DNA of 64,000 nt from Candidatus Heimdallarchaeota archaeon (lineage in GTDB: Archaea > Asgardarchaeota > Heimdallarchaeia > Hodarchaeales > Hodarchaeaceae): positions 186,001 to 250,000 of the forward strand of contig RDOB01000002.1 in assembly GCA_011364965.1 (NCBI GenBank), given 5' to 3'. The first letter of the stretch is position 1. The number at the start of each line of letters is the position of its first letter. Made by a program: the position numbers and the translations under genes. Positions 53,665 through 62,942 of the stretch are shown here, one piece after another. The notes under the pieces were generated by a model. It was not told the DNA's origin. It saw only the letters and a list, made by a program, of their open reading frames with translations, and did not search any database.

Positions 53665-55710
53665 ATGTCTATGACTAATTCTAAGAGTATTCAAGCAGAA
53701 GATTTCGTTAAGCTTTATTTTCCTAATTCTCCTGCACTCTCACCTGATGGAGGAAAATTAATTTTCTCCATAAAATCAGTGAATGAGAAAAAAAATACTT
53801 ATAGAGGCGCCCTTTATATAAAAACGAGTGCTTCAGAAGATTATATGCAATTCACTTCAGGAACTCATCTTGATACAGCTCCGCAGTTTTCTCCATCTGG
53901 GGAGTACCTTGCTTTTCTTTCTTCTCGGTCAGAAATGGGTATGCAACTCTATATCATGCCTGTGAATGGTGGAGAGGCATTTCAAATCACAAAATTTCCC
54001 AAAGGAATTCAGGGATTTAACTGGAGCCCAACTAATAACTCTATTCATGTTCTTGCACGTGTAAATGAGGAAGAACTTGAAAAAATTCAAAATCCTGAAA
54101 AAGATATTTCTCCCTCATTTGTTACAGACCCTGTGGAATTTACGGTATTCGAATCTCGTATGAAGCAAAGAGAAGAAATGAAAATCGATCCTAGAGTTAT
54201 TAAAGATGCATATTGTCGTGAACTAACTTCCTATTTGGACGGGCGTTATTCGCAGCCTTTTATCGTCCAACTACAAGGTTTTAATGCTGGAAAAAAAGGT
54301 GAAAAACCCAAAATAATTCATGCTGGTGAATTTGGATTTCATTACACCTTAGGTACTTTTAACGATAATGGAGAATATTTGTATGTATTTCGATATAAAG
54401 CCGATCCAAGTATATCTTTAACTCAGGAATTATTCAAAGTTAACCTAAAAGAACCAATGGAAATGAATTATCTACTTGATGCATATGGATGGATTCATGA
54501 TGTACATATCTCACCTGATGGTAGGTATTTATCTTTTGAGGGAATTCGGGAAGAAAAAATTGTATATGACGACACTCAGATTTTTCTCGTGGATTTAGAC
54601 GAATCAAATAAAGCAATGTGTTTAACAGAAAATTATCCAAGGTCTTCCGTATCATCTCGTTGGTTTGATGAGAAAACGTTGTTTTTTTTAAGCCCTGTTA
54701 ATGGTAAAATAAATATTTATAAAATTGATATTGAAACACATGTTGTTACTTTAGTCGTAGAAGGTGAGCGTAATATCAATTCATTTTCTGTCGGGGGGAA
54801 GAAAATTGCTTTTTCAGCTTCGCATGTAACATATCCCAGTGACATCTTTTGGTCTAATGTGGATGGATCTGAGGAAGAACGAATTACAAATGCTAATAAA
54901 GAATATTTGGAAAACCATAGTCTTTATAAATCTCATGAATTTAATTTTGAACATGATGGAGTTCAATTTCAAGGTTGGATATTAACTCCAGATAATCATG
55001 ACGGTATTACTAAACTCCCGGTCGCTTTAGAGATTCATGGTGGGCCTGCTGCAATGTGGACTCCTCATGAGTTAACAATGTGGCATGAATGGAATTGCCT
55101 CGTTTCTAAGGGTTATGCAGTAGTTTTTTGTAATCCTAGAGGATCCGATGGATATGGTTTTGAGTTTAGAGGTAGTGTACAAGCGAATTGGGGAAATTTA
55201 CCTGCTAACGATATCTTAATGGGTTTAAACATTGCTTTGAAAGATTATCAATTCCTTAATCCAAATCGTTTGGTTGTTACAGGTGGTAGTTATGGTGGGT
55301 ATATGACCGCTTGGTTGGTAACCCAAACAAATCGATTTAAAGCAGCAGTTAGTCAAAGAGGAGTTTATGAGTTCTTTGCATTTGGCATGACAACGGATAT
55401 AGCAATTTGGTTTGAGCTACAATATAAAGGGGAATTACTCGATCATTATCAAAGGATATGGAATGATCAACCCATGGCTCATATTCGTAATATTGAAACC
55501 CCTCTTCTTATAATTCATTCTGAAAACGACTTTCGTGTACCGATTGTGACAGCTGAACAATTTTTCTGGCTTGGAAAGCGTTATGGAAAAACAATTGAAC
55601 TAATTAGATATCCAAGGGATGGTCATGAGTTATCTAGGAGTGGTGAGCCAAGGCATATTATTGATCGGATAAATAAGATCATTAATTGGTTTGAAAAATA
55701 CAATAAATAA
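53665..55710 (+). CDS. S9 family peptidase (acylaminoacyl-peptidase-like)
   Basis: 681 residues, no signal peptide, so cytoplasmic. The N-terminal about 400 residues form a beta-propeller (DFVKLYFPNSPALSPDGG, SPSGEYLAFLSSRS, SPDGRYLSFEG). The C-terminal alpha/beta hydrolase has GGSYGGY with nucleophile Ser542, Asp622 in ENDFRVP and His654 in DGHELS. Members remove acylated or dipeptide ends from short peptides. ATG at 53665. It is followed 30 bases later by gamma-glutamyltransferase, which would handle other peptide products. Confidence 0.93.
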   Translation: MSMTNSKSIQAEDFVKLYFPNSPALSPDGGKLIFSIKSVNEKKNTYRGALYIKTSASEDYMQFTSGTHLDTAPQFSPSGEYLAFLSSRSEMGMQLYIMPVNGGEAFQITKFPKGIQGFNWSPTNNSIHVLARVNEEELEKIQNPEKDISPSFVTDPVEFTVFESRMKQREEMKIDPRVIKDAYCRELTSYLDGRYSQPFIVQLQGFNAGKKGEKPKIIHAGEFGFHYTLGTFNDNGEYLYVFRYKADPSISLTQELFKVNLKEPMEMNYLLDAYGWIHDVHISPDGRYLSFEGIREEKIVYDDTQIFLVDLDESNKAMCLTENYPRSSVSSRWFDEKTLFFLSPVNGKINIYKIDIETHVVTLVVEGERNINSFSVGGKKIAFSASHVTYPSDIFWSNVDGSEEERITNANKEYLENHSLYKSHEFNFEHDGVQFQGWILTPDNHDGITKLPVALEIHGGPAAMWTPHELTMWHEWNCLVSKGYAVVFCNPRGSDGYGFEFRGSVQANWGNLPANDILMGLNIALKDYQFLNPNRLVVTGGSYGGYMTAWLVTQTNRFKAAVSQRGVYEFFAFGMTTDIAIWFELQYKGELLDHYQRIWNDQPMAHIRNIETPLLIIHSENDFRVPIVTAEQFFWLGKRYGKTIELIRYPRDGHELSRSGEPRHIIDRINKIINWFEKYNK

Positions 55711-55740
55711 CAAATTTATTATAACAGAAGGATTAAACTA

Positions 55741-57357
55741 ATGAGTGTTAATTTTTGGCGTAGACCTCAATCTGGGAGGTCATCTGTACATGCATTGAAT
55801 GGTATAGTTGCCTCTTCTCAACCGTTAGCAAGCACCGCAGGTATTCATATGTTACAATCTGGAGGTAGTGCTTGTGATGCTGCCATCGCAATGGCCGCGA
55901 TTCTAAATGTAGTTGAACCATTTTCAACTGGTGTTGGAGGGGATGCTTTTGCGTTGATATATGAGCCAGATAATAAAATTCCTCGAGCAATCAACGGATC
56001 TGGTTGGGCTCCTTCCAATCTGACGTATTCTTATCTTTCTGAAGAGCTAGGACTTGATCAGATTCCATTAACAGGTGTACTTCCGATCACGATTCCAGGA
56101 GCAGTAAGTGCATGGTGGAAGATTCACGAAAAATATGGAAAATTATCGTGGAAAGAGCTTTTTAAGCCTGCTATTCATTATGCTCAAAATGGATATCCAG
56201 TTAGCCCATTGATAGCTCAGGTTTGGGAAGAACTAGTACCTAAGTTATTAATGCACGAAGGAGCCAAAAAAAATTATTTAATAGGAGAAGAACGAGCACC
56301 AAATGTAGGAGAAATATTTAAACAACCAGCATTGGCAAAAACATTCATAACAATTTCTAATGATGGAGTGGATGCATTTTATAAAGGTGAAATCGCTGAA
56401 CGTATAATTAACTTCATGAAAGAGCAAAATGGCTTCTTTAGCTCTTCAGATCTATCCCAGTTCGAGGCTGAATGGACTAATCCTATTTCATTAGAATGTT
56501 ATGATCATATTCTTTGGGAACATGGTCCTAATGGACAAGGTATTGTAACTCAACTCATACTAGGGATTGTAGAAGAACTAGATATCGGAAGGTATTCTCA
56601 TAATTCTGTTGACTACTTTCATATATTAGTTGAAGCTAAAAAAATGGCGTTTTCAGACGCTTATGCTCATCTCTCCGATCCCAAAACCATGAAAAAATCC
56701 ATTTCTGATTTACTATCAGAGGAATATTTCCAAACTCGTGCCAGTCAAATTAATCCATTGCGAGCAGCTAAAGACATTCCATTCCCTCTGGAATTAGGTC
56801 AAGATACTGTTTATCTTACCGCAGCAGATAATGATGGATATGCAATATCGTTTATTAATTCCTTATTTTATGGATTTGGGTCAGGGGTGGTAGATCCAGA
56901 AACAGGCATTAGTTTTCAGAATCGTGGCGCAGGATTTACCTTGGAAAAGGGTCATCCTAACCAATATTCTCCAAGAAAACGTCCTTTTCATACAATTATC
57001 CCAGGAATGATAACATCTACCAATGGAGATCTTCTTTATTCCTTTGGAGTAATGGGAGGTCATCATCAACCTCAAGGGCAAGCTCAGGTCTTCTTAAATG
57101 CAATTTTATTTGATTTCGATCCCCAAGCAGCGTTATCCAGCCCAAGATTCCATCATGAACAATCTAATAATACTTTAGCTATTGAGGATCCCATAGAAAT
57201 TGGGATTAGAGCAAAATTAAGAAAAAGAGGCCATTCAATTGTCGATTGTGTTGGTACAAATTTTGGTGGAGGTCAAATGATTAAATATGATCCAGATAAT
57301 TATAGCTTCTGTGCCGGTTCTGATCCAAGAAAAGATGGATCAGCACAAGGTTATTAA
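55741..57357 (+). CDS. ggt: Gamma-glutamyltransferase
   Basis: 538 residues of the Ntn-hydrolase family: N-terminal VASSQPLASTAGIHML, GGSACDAAIAMA, GVGGDAF. Autoprocessing and catalytic Thr is probably Thr356 in QDTVYLTAADNDG, followed by the family pattern NRGAGFTLEKGHPNQ, RKRPFHTIIPGM and MGGHHQPQGQ. There is no signal peptide, whereas many bacterial enzymes are exported, so it works in the cytoplasm or the substrate is different (for example glutathione-like or gamma-glutamyl peptides, or a related acylase). It lies 30 bases after the S9 peptidase gene, so probably one operon. Confidence 0.92.
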   Translation: MSVNFWRRPQSGRSSVHALNGIVASSQPLASTAGIHMLQSGGSACDAAIAMAAILNVVEPFSTGVGGDAFALIYEPDNKIPRAINGSGWAPSNLTYSYLSEELGLDQIPLTGVLPITIPGAVSAWWKIHEKYGKLSWKELFKPAIHYAQNGYPVSPLIAQVWEELVPKLLMHEGAKKNYLIGEERAPNVGEIFKQPALAKTFITISNDGVDAFYKGEIAERIINFMKEQNGFFSSSDLSQFEAEWTNPISLECYDHILWEHGPNGQGIVTQLILGIVEELDIGRYSHNSVDYFHILVEAKKMAFSDAYAHLSDPKTMKKSISDLLSEEYFQTRASQINPLRAAKDIPFPLELGQDTVYLTAADNDGYAISFINSLFYGFGSGVVDPETGISFQNRGAGFTLEKGHPNQYSPRKRPFHTIIPGMITSTNGDLLYSFGVMGGHHQPQGQAQVFLNAILFDFDPQAALSSPRFHHEQSNNTLAIEDPIEIGIRAKLRKRGHSIVDCVGTNFGGGQMIKYDPDNYSFCAGSDPRKDGSAQGY

Positions 57358-57521
57358 AAACAGGATTGGAAAAATCATTTCGTTTTTCTATGTCCTTGGG
57401 TTTATTTTCAAGTCATTTAAAGCCTTCCAACGATCTTGCTGAGACACGACTGAAGTTTTTTAAGTACATGAATTATCTAACCTATAAAAATTCAAATTTC
57501 TAGAATTTTGGTAGAAAATCA

Positions 57522-58733
57522 ATGAAAAACAAATTTAATATAAGTAAGCTTTTGGAGGATTCAAAATCATCTATATACTCATGGGCAACTAACGATTTAA
57601 CCTGTCTTTTGGCAATGGAGGTTATGTCCATTGGTTATACTAAAATGAAGCTTTTTTATGATGATTTGGGAGAGGATCCAGAAGACTTAATAGTAATTTT
57701 CGGTCCTGATGGCAGTACTACCAGAAATAAAACACGTTTTGACGAAGGTGTTGGTTATGGTTGCGTTATCGCTACTAAAAAATATATTTTTCCTTCTCTT
57801 TTACATCCTAATGCTTGTGGATTTGGATTATATCGTATTGATGAGCTTCCCAACCGTGAAAGTCTTATAAAGAAATTAAATCATATGAAAATGCATGGAG
57901 TGCCCATAGGTGACAAAAGAGGTAAATGGGATGTTTGGAAGTCAAATCATTTCATCGATTTACTCCAACTTGACCATTTATATTACGATACTTATCAGAA
58001 AATTCTTTTACCTGGAAAATATGTTTTAATTCATTCTTCTCAGCAAACTGAGAAAAATAAATTAAGTTACTGGGAACCAAATGATTTTATAACAATTGAG
58101 ACACCTTTAGGAAAAGCTGCAGGTTTAGAGGGCAAATCTGTATCTGAATATCTTGAATATTTTAAATCAGTGGAACAATATAGCAAAGCAAAGCGCACAT
58201 CTATTGCAAATGAGCTTTTTGGTGAGGAAAATGTTTATTGCGTTTCTAATCCTACTCATCAGGGGTATTTTGTTGAAGGTGAATATTATGTTATGCGATT
58301 AGGCCTTTATAATACTCAAAGTAAATCTGGATCATCTAATCTCTCACTATTTCCATTAGGATTTAATGGATACTCCTCGATTTATTTATATGAGGGATTA
58401 GAAAATATTAAAGATCAATTTTGGAACCAAAAAGAGATCGATAAAGCTAAAGAACTAAATCACTTGAATTTCATTCGTAGAGCTAATATCATGCCCCATG
58501 GCGGAGGATATAAACTTTTTTATCCACATAAGAAAGTTAGATCAGTTTATTATGAAAATCAGATTTTTTTTGAGTTGTTTGATTCAGATGTTCAAAGTAA
58601 ATTATTAATTCAAGATATTGAGGCACTTGAGTATGGTTATAGAGTTCCCGAAGACATTATTCCACTTGTTGATAAATATGAACTTGGAAGACAAATCGCA
58701 ACTTTTTCACCAGAATATGTTATCAAGTTTTAA
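57522..58733 (+). CDS. Divergent RtcB-like protein
   Basis: 403 residues, not a standard annotation. The order of motifs matches the RNA ligase RtcB: Cys99 in PNACGFG (RtcB: DINCG), His143 in SNHFID (RtcB: GNHF), His171 in LIHSSQ, His246 in PTHQGYF, MRLGLYNT where RtcB has RKGATRA, PLGFNGYSSIY where RtcB has PGSMGTxSY, and His326 in MPHGGGY (guanylated His in RtcB). The Asp metal ligand of RtcB (three residues before the Cys) is Pro96. It is thus probably a remote RtcB paralogue with altered metal site. ATG at 57522. Recognition is by motif order only. Confidence 0.6.
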   Translation: MKNKFNISKLLEDSKSSIYSWATNDLTCLLAMEVMSIGYTKMKLFYDDLGEDPEDLIVIFGPDGSTTRNKTRFDEGVGYGCVIATKKYIFPSLLHPNACGFGLYRIDELPNRESLIKKLNHMKMHGVPIGDKRGKWDVWKSNHFIDLLQLDHLYYDTYQKILLPGKYVLIHSSQQTEKNKLSYWEPNDFITIETPLGKAAGLEGKSVSEYLEYFKSVEQYSKAKRTSIANELFGEENVYCVSNPTHQGYFVEGEYYVMRLGLYNTQSKSGSSNLSLFPLGFNGYSSIYLYEGLENIKDQFWNQKEIDKAKELNHLNFIRRANIMPHGGGYKLFYPHKKVRSVYYENQIFFELFDSDVQSKLLIQDIEALEYGYRVPEDIIPLVDKYELGRQIATFSPEYVIKF

Positions 58734-58787
58734 ATAATGAAATTACGAACTTCATAGCATCTAATTTCGAAACTGTGTTGATTTTTA

Positions 58788-59699
58788 ATGACACATGATC
58801 CCAAGCATGAAAATCCTCATAATATCGATGAACCAAGAGAGGATCTCTCTTTTCCTGGGAGAAAGTCATTACTGGAAAATCTCCGCAGTAGATTTGCTGT
58901 AAATGCCGATGTATGGATTCACCACGCATATAATGTCCCTTATGAAGATCCAATCAGTATAGATGACTTTAATAACATTCAATATCAAGATAATGTCATC
59001 ATACCAGCAATTCTACAAACTCTGATAGATAAAGTAGGAGGGAAGCGATCTACAAGTCTTTCAGCAGTCACTGGGATGAAAAAACCAGATATTTTATTTT
59101 TACAAGATCCTGCAACAATGAATACCGCAATAATTTCAAAAGAAAGGGTTTGGATTACTGAAATCTTACTTTCTGAAGCAACTTTTCTTTTTCCTATTCC
59201 ATCTAAACGAACCCATGCCATGAGTGATGTGGACAGAACTGAGGTCGAAGTTTTTCAAGAAGATATTTCCATTCAAATTAATGGTCATCGAACCAAACGT
59301 GGAATTGAGTTAGATCGAATCCTTACTCCAATAGATTCTTATTACAGACCAATTCGGGGTGGTAAGGATCCAATTTCTAAATTCAAATCTTCTCTATCCC
59401 AATTGAGCGATAGTGGAGAATTAGTAATGATGATATCCGATGCTATATCTTCTTCAGCAAAAATGTACTTAGGTACAGTCAATGTTCGATTAAACGAAGA
59501 TAGGGTTGCATTGGAATATCCTTCGGAAATTAATATGGCTGCTATAATAGTTTATAATCGCTATCTCGATGTTATGGAAATAAAATCTCCATCGCAACCT
59601 CCCCCAGTGGCTGAATCCCAACCATTAATCTTTCAAGTTTATAGGACTGAGATATCAAGGTCTCTTCAAAGCTTATTCAAATTATTGCATATTAAGTAG
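58788..59699 (+). CDS. Uncharacterised protein
   Basis: 303 residues, unrecognised. N-terminal 30 residues are polar; then mixed alpha/beta with SISIDDFNNIQYQDNV-like and AVTGMKKPDILFLQ segments, a proline tract (SPSQPPP) near residue 270 and a helical C-terminus (ISRSLQSLFKLLHI). No signal, membrane helix or Cys cluster. It follows the RtcB-like gene on the same strand by 54 bases, so a shared transcript is likely. Function unknown. Confidence 0.6.
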   Translation: MTHDPKHENPHNIDEPREDLSFPGRKSLLENLRSRFAVNADVWIHHAYNVPYEDPISIDDFNNIQYQDNVIIPAILQTLIDKVGGKRSTSLSAVTGMKKPDILFLQDPATMNTAIISKERVWITEILLSEATFLFPIPSKRTHAMSDVDRTEVEVFQEDISIQINGHRTKRGIELDRILTPIDSYYRPIRGGKDPISKFKSSLSQLSDSGELVMMISDAISSSAKMYLGTVNVRLNEDRVALEYPSEINMAAIIVYNRYLDVMEIKSPSQPPPVAESQPLIFQVYRTEISRSLQSLFKLLHIK

Positions 59700-59707
59700 T
59701 ATACTCT

Positions 59708-60217
59708 CTAAATTGAACTTGTTTCTTCCTTTTCTTTCTGGTGTTCATTAATTAGTAATTTTGCTTCTTCTATCCAAAGACGGTGTAATTGAAGTGAAAT
59801 TAACTCTTCTTGTTTTTTCAACAAATTTGGTTTTCGCACATCATATTCTTTCCTACTAATTATACCCAAAACAAAATCTCTCTCTAGTTGTTCAATCTCT
59901 GCTTCAATGATTCCATTCATGGATTGAAAGAATGTGAATATAGAATTTTTTACATTATCGATTAGCTCAATTCCAGGAATAGATATGAAGTAGACGTAAT
60001 GGGGAGAAGGGAATGGTTCGACTCTTCTTTCGCATAAATAATTTGTAACGAGCTGTTTGAGGTGTTTCTCAATTGCGGGTCTAGAAATAGAAAGTTGATC
60101 TGCTAGATCTTGAGGATTTGTTGGTTCATCTGATAATAGTTCGAGAATTTTTCTACGAGTCGGATCTGCAATCAATTTGAGCATATTTCCAATCCGTCTC
60201 TCTAATTCCTTAGACAT
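59708..60217 (-). CDS. ArsR-like winged-helix transcription regulator
   Basis: 169 residues. Residues 8-70 are a typical ArsR/HTH_20 domain: LIADPTRRKILELLSDE, PQDLADQLSISRPAIEKHLKQL. A C-terminal region is helical (about 75-160) and contains a FVLGIISRKEYDVRK stretch that may dimerise. No cysteine metal site. ATG at 60217. The gap 60218-60510 upstream (293 bases, divergent with the bactofilin-like gene) is AT-rich with no gene; its own operator could be there. Confidence 0.85.
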   Translation of the reverse strand: MSKELERRIGNMLKLIADPTRRKILELLSDEPTNPQDLADQLSISRPAIEKHLKQLVTNYLCERRVEPFPSPHYVYFISIPGIELIDNVKNSIFTFFQSMNGIIEAEIEQLERDFVLGIISRKEYDVRKPNLLKKQEELISLQLHRLWIEEAKLLINEHQKEKEETSSI

Positions 60218-60510
60218 TGATGATTCCCATTAAATATCATTCAGATTTTTATAGTAGATTTTCTAATATTATGTCATTTAATGATCTTTAATTCGAGTTA
60301 AATCCAAATCCTTTTACCTTATTAGTTTTAATCACTGTTTTTACTTATCTTCATAAATGAATTTTAGGGTAAATAAACCCATGGGTTTAACTCTTTAACT
60401 GAGTAGCTGAGACAAATAACTCAATTTTTTAGAATATTATTTAACTAGCTCTTATGATAATAGAGTCAGAAGAAGTTTTAACAGATATGACTCATTAAAA
60501 TCCGTATGAG

Positions 60511-61356
60511 ATGATAGATATGTCTAATAAAGAAGTAGAAGATTTGAAAACCTTAATTAAATCATTAGATATTCGATTGGCTAATAATGAAATCTCCGAG
60601 GCTGAATATAATGAAATGAAAGAGAAATATGAATCAAAATTAAAACAGGAAATTGAATTGCTAAAACAAAATGGCTTTTTAACAGATTTATCCTATGTCT
60701 CTGTATCTGGTTCAGCTAAAATTACTCAGTCATATATCTCTGTATCTGGATCAGGACGAATAGAAGGTTGGAGGGGCGGTACAATCAAAATCTCTGGATC
60801 AGGTAAAATATCAGATGATGAGATCAAGGTTAGTGGTTCTGCATCATTACCAGGAGATTTAACCACTCAATCATTAATCTCTTCAGGATCAGTTGTAGCA
60901 GCAGGTTCGATTAATTGTTCCAAATTTATAAGTTCAGGTTCCTGTAAAGTTGAAGGACATGTTTCAGCGGAAGAAAAGGTAGCAATATCTGGTTCTGGTA
61001 ACATAGATGGAAATCTAACGAGCTCAAATATTAATATCAGCGGATCCTACAAAAGCGATGGATCTATATTTTGCAAGGAAATAGAAATTAATGGTAGCTA
61101 TCACATTGGTAAAAATATAGAATGTGAAGAATTATTTACCTCGGAATTAAACTCAAAATCTACAATTGAAGGTGATTTGATTTCTGGGGGTGATGTTCAT
61201 ATTGAACAGAACAATCGTGGCGGAAAACTAAAAGTAACTACTATTCAGGCCAAAGGGAGTGTGTATCTCGAAGGAGTTACTGCGAAATTAGTCAGTGGAA
61301 AATCAGTTCAATTAGGTCCAGAATGTAATATTGAAAATGTGGAAGAAAATATCTAA
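60511..61356 (+). CDS. Bactofilin-like polymer-forming protein with N-terminal SHOCT-like helix
   Basis: 281 residues. The first about 55 residues are helical with the pattern LDIRLANNEISEAEYNEMKEKYE, close to a SHOCT oligomerisation motif. The rest is a regular short beta repeat with many 'SGSGxI' units (ISVSGSGRIEG, IKISGSGKIS, AISGSGNIDGN), as in the beta-helix of bactofilins and polymer-forming cytoskeletal proteins. No membrane helix. ATG at 60511, or ATG at 60520. The gene comes 23 bases before the flavoprotein and may share a transcript. Confidence 0.8.
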   Translation: MIDMSNKEVEDLKTLIKSLDIRLANNEISEAEYNEMKEKYESKLKQEIELLKQNGFLTDLSYVSVSGSAKITQSYISVSGSGRIEGWRGGTIKISGSGKISDDEIKVSGSASLPGDLTTQSLISSGSVVAAGSINCSKFISSGSCKVEGHVSAEEKVAISGSGNIDGNLTSSNINISGSYKSDGSIFCKEIEINGSYHIGKNIECEELFTSELNSKSTIEGDLISGGDVHIEQNNRGGKLKVTTIQAKGSVYLEGVTAKLVSGKSVQLGPECNIENVEENI

Positions 61357-61379
61357 ATCCCTATGTTTAATCTGGTAGA

Positions 61380-62207
61380 TTGGGATTTAGTGTGTCAAGA
61401 ACTCCTAATTTACCATCTTTTTTAACAGATGAATCAGTTCATGTCATTATCTGGTGTTATACTGGAGGAGGACATTTTTTTAAAGAAAATTACCAGGTTA
61501 TTAAAGACTTGATATCAAATAGCGTCCCTTTATGCGTCATATTTTCTCAAGCAGGAGCGATGGTAGCTAATCGATATGGATTTTTCTGGGATTTAAAATC
61601 AAATCCTTTGAACTATAAATCAACTATTTTTCTATTTTCGGGATTAGACGTAATGAAATATAATGTACAAAGAATTCTTGAAGAAGCCAAACTTCCCTAT
61701 TCCGTAATAGAACCTGATCCTGCGTTTTCAATGGCTATATCTTTAGCTAATAGAAGGAATACTACTATAATAATTAGTCCAATGACTAGTAATACTGTGG
61801 CCAAAGTTGTTAACGGTATTTGCGATACTTTTATTACTAATTTAATATGTGGGCGTTTAAAGTCAGGTAAACGTATAATAGGAGTTCCTACCGATGGATT
61901 GGAGCAAATTATTCTTACCAATCTCCCTGTTCGTATGATTCAGTTGGACAAGTCACAGGTTATAAATATTGACATATGTAAGTATGGAGCTTTAAAACAG
62001 GAACCCAGAACCAAAGTGAGTTTCGATCCAAAATATTGCGTTGGCTGTAAAGAATGCGAACAGATGTACCCAGAAAGTTTTGTGTCTGGTGAAAAATTGT
62101 CTTTAAAAATTAGAAAAATTGATATTAGTAATTTAAAAAGGTTATCGAGAGAAATGAAGATTTTAAAGTCTCCTCTCGAAGTAAAAAATACACTCGAAGG
62201 AACTTAA
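61380..62207 (+). CDS. DmrB/archaeoflavoprotein-like FMN protein with CxxCxxC tail
   Basis: 275 residues. The first about 190 match the DmrB/archaeoflavoprotein group of FMN proteins: IIWCYTGGGHFFKEN, CVIFSQAGAMVANRYGF, IISPMTSNTVAKVVNGICDT and TNLICGRLKS. A C-terminal KYCVGCKECEQMYPE resembles half of a ferredoxin 4Fe-4S site, but the fourth Cys is Tyr. Relatives reduce dihydromethanopterin or carry electrons. TTG at 61380 is used; GTG at 61392 is possible. It lies 23 bases after the bactofilin-like gene. FMN family is likely; the reaction is unknown. Confidence 0.75.
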   Translation: MGFSVSRTPNLPSFLTDESVHVIIWCYTGGGHFFKENYQVIKDLISNSVPLCVIFSQAGAMVANRYGFFWDLKSNPLNYKSTIFLFSGLDVMKYNVQRILEEAKLPYSVIEPDPAFSMAISLANRRNTTIIISPMTSNTVAKVVNGICDTFITNLICGRLKSGKRIIGVPTDGLEQIILTNLPVRMIQLDKSQVINIDICKYGALKQEPRTKVSFDPKYCVGCKECEQMYPESFVSGEKLSLKIRKIDISNLKRLSREMKILKSPLEVKNTLEGT

Positions 62208-62225
62208 TTATTTAATTTACCCCAA

Positions 62226-62780
62226 TCACCTGTTTTTTAATTTTTTATATTCTATAATATAATCTTTGATACTACGTCCTAGTGTTTGAAATGCTTCAGT
62301 AACATTGAGACCAGATTTGGCTGAAGTATTTAAAAATTTGATCTTAAACTGAATATCACTTACCTCATTTTCTGATTTTTGTACAAATCTTTCTACTTCT
62401 GTGGAATCTATTGCATTCTCAAGGTCACTTTTATTGCCTAGAATGATATAAGGAATCTCTCTTCCAACATTAAGAAATAATTCATGTTTCCAATTTTCGA
62501 GATTGTACAATGATTCCGGCCTAGTCCTATCAAAGACTAAGATAGCCCCATGAGAACCCTTATAATAAAGTGCTCTTACTGCTGAAAACCTTTGTTGTCC
62601 TGCAAGATCCCAGATTTGGAATTTATATTGAATTCCATCTATATCTAAATTCTGTACAGCAAAATCTGCCCCTATTGTCAAAATATACCCAGATTGGAAT
62701 CCTTTCCCTAAAAATCGTTCCCTTAGACTGGTTTTTCCGACACCGCCGTCTCCTAATAAACATATTTTGTACAAAGGCAC
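62226..62780 (-). CDS. Rab/Ras-like small GTPase
   Basis: 184 residues. P-loop GDGGVGKTSL (10-19), switch I Thr in LTIG (35), G3 WDLAGQ with Gln62, G4 NKSD and G5 NTSAK. There is no C-terminal Cys for prenylation; the end is basic (EYKKLKNR), which could touch membrane lipids. GTG at 62780 is chosen for the GAGGG at good distance; a TTG at 62801 would give MNLEGSR first. It differs from the other GTPase (19835-20383), whose G3 is DIGGQ. Convergent with the flavoprotein gene. Confidence 0.93.
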   Translation of the reverse strand: MPLYKICLLGDGGVGKTSLRERFLGKGFQSGYILTIGADFAVQNLDIDGIQYKFQIWDLAGQQRFSAVRALYYKGSHGAILVFDRTRPESLYNLENWKHELFLNVGREIPYIILGNKSDLENAIDSTEVERFVQKSENEVSDIQFKIKFLNTSAKSGLNVTEAFQTLGRSIKDYIIEYKKLKNR

Positions 62781-62942
62781 GCGAGATCCCTCTAGGTTCA
62801 AGTTAGAGTGAGTAATAGTGCAAGGATTAAATAATAATGCATTTTAAAAATAATCCCCCTACATATATAATGGTTACTCGATAAAATATGAAAATCACTA
62901 CTCTATTTTAAGAAATAATACGAAAATTCATCCTTTTTTCAA

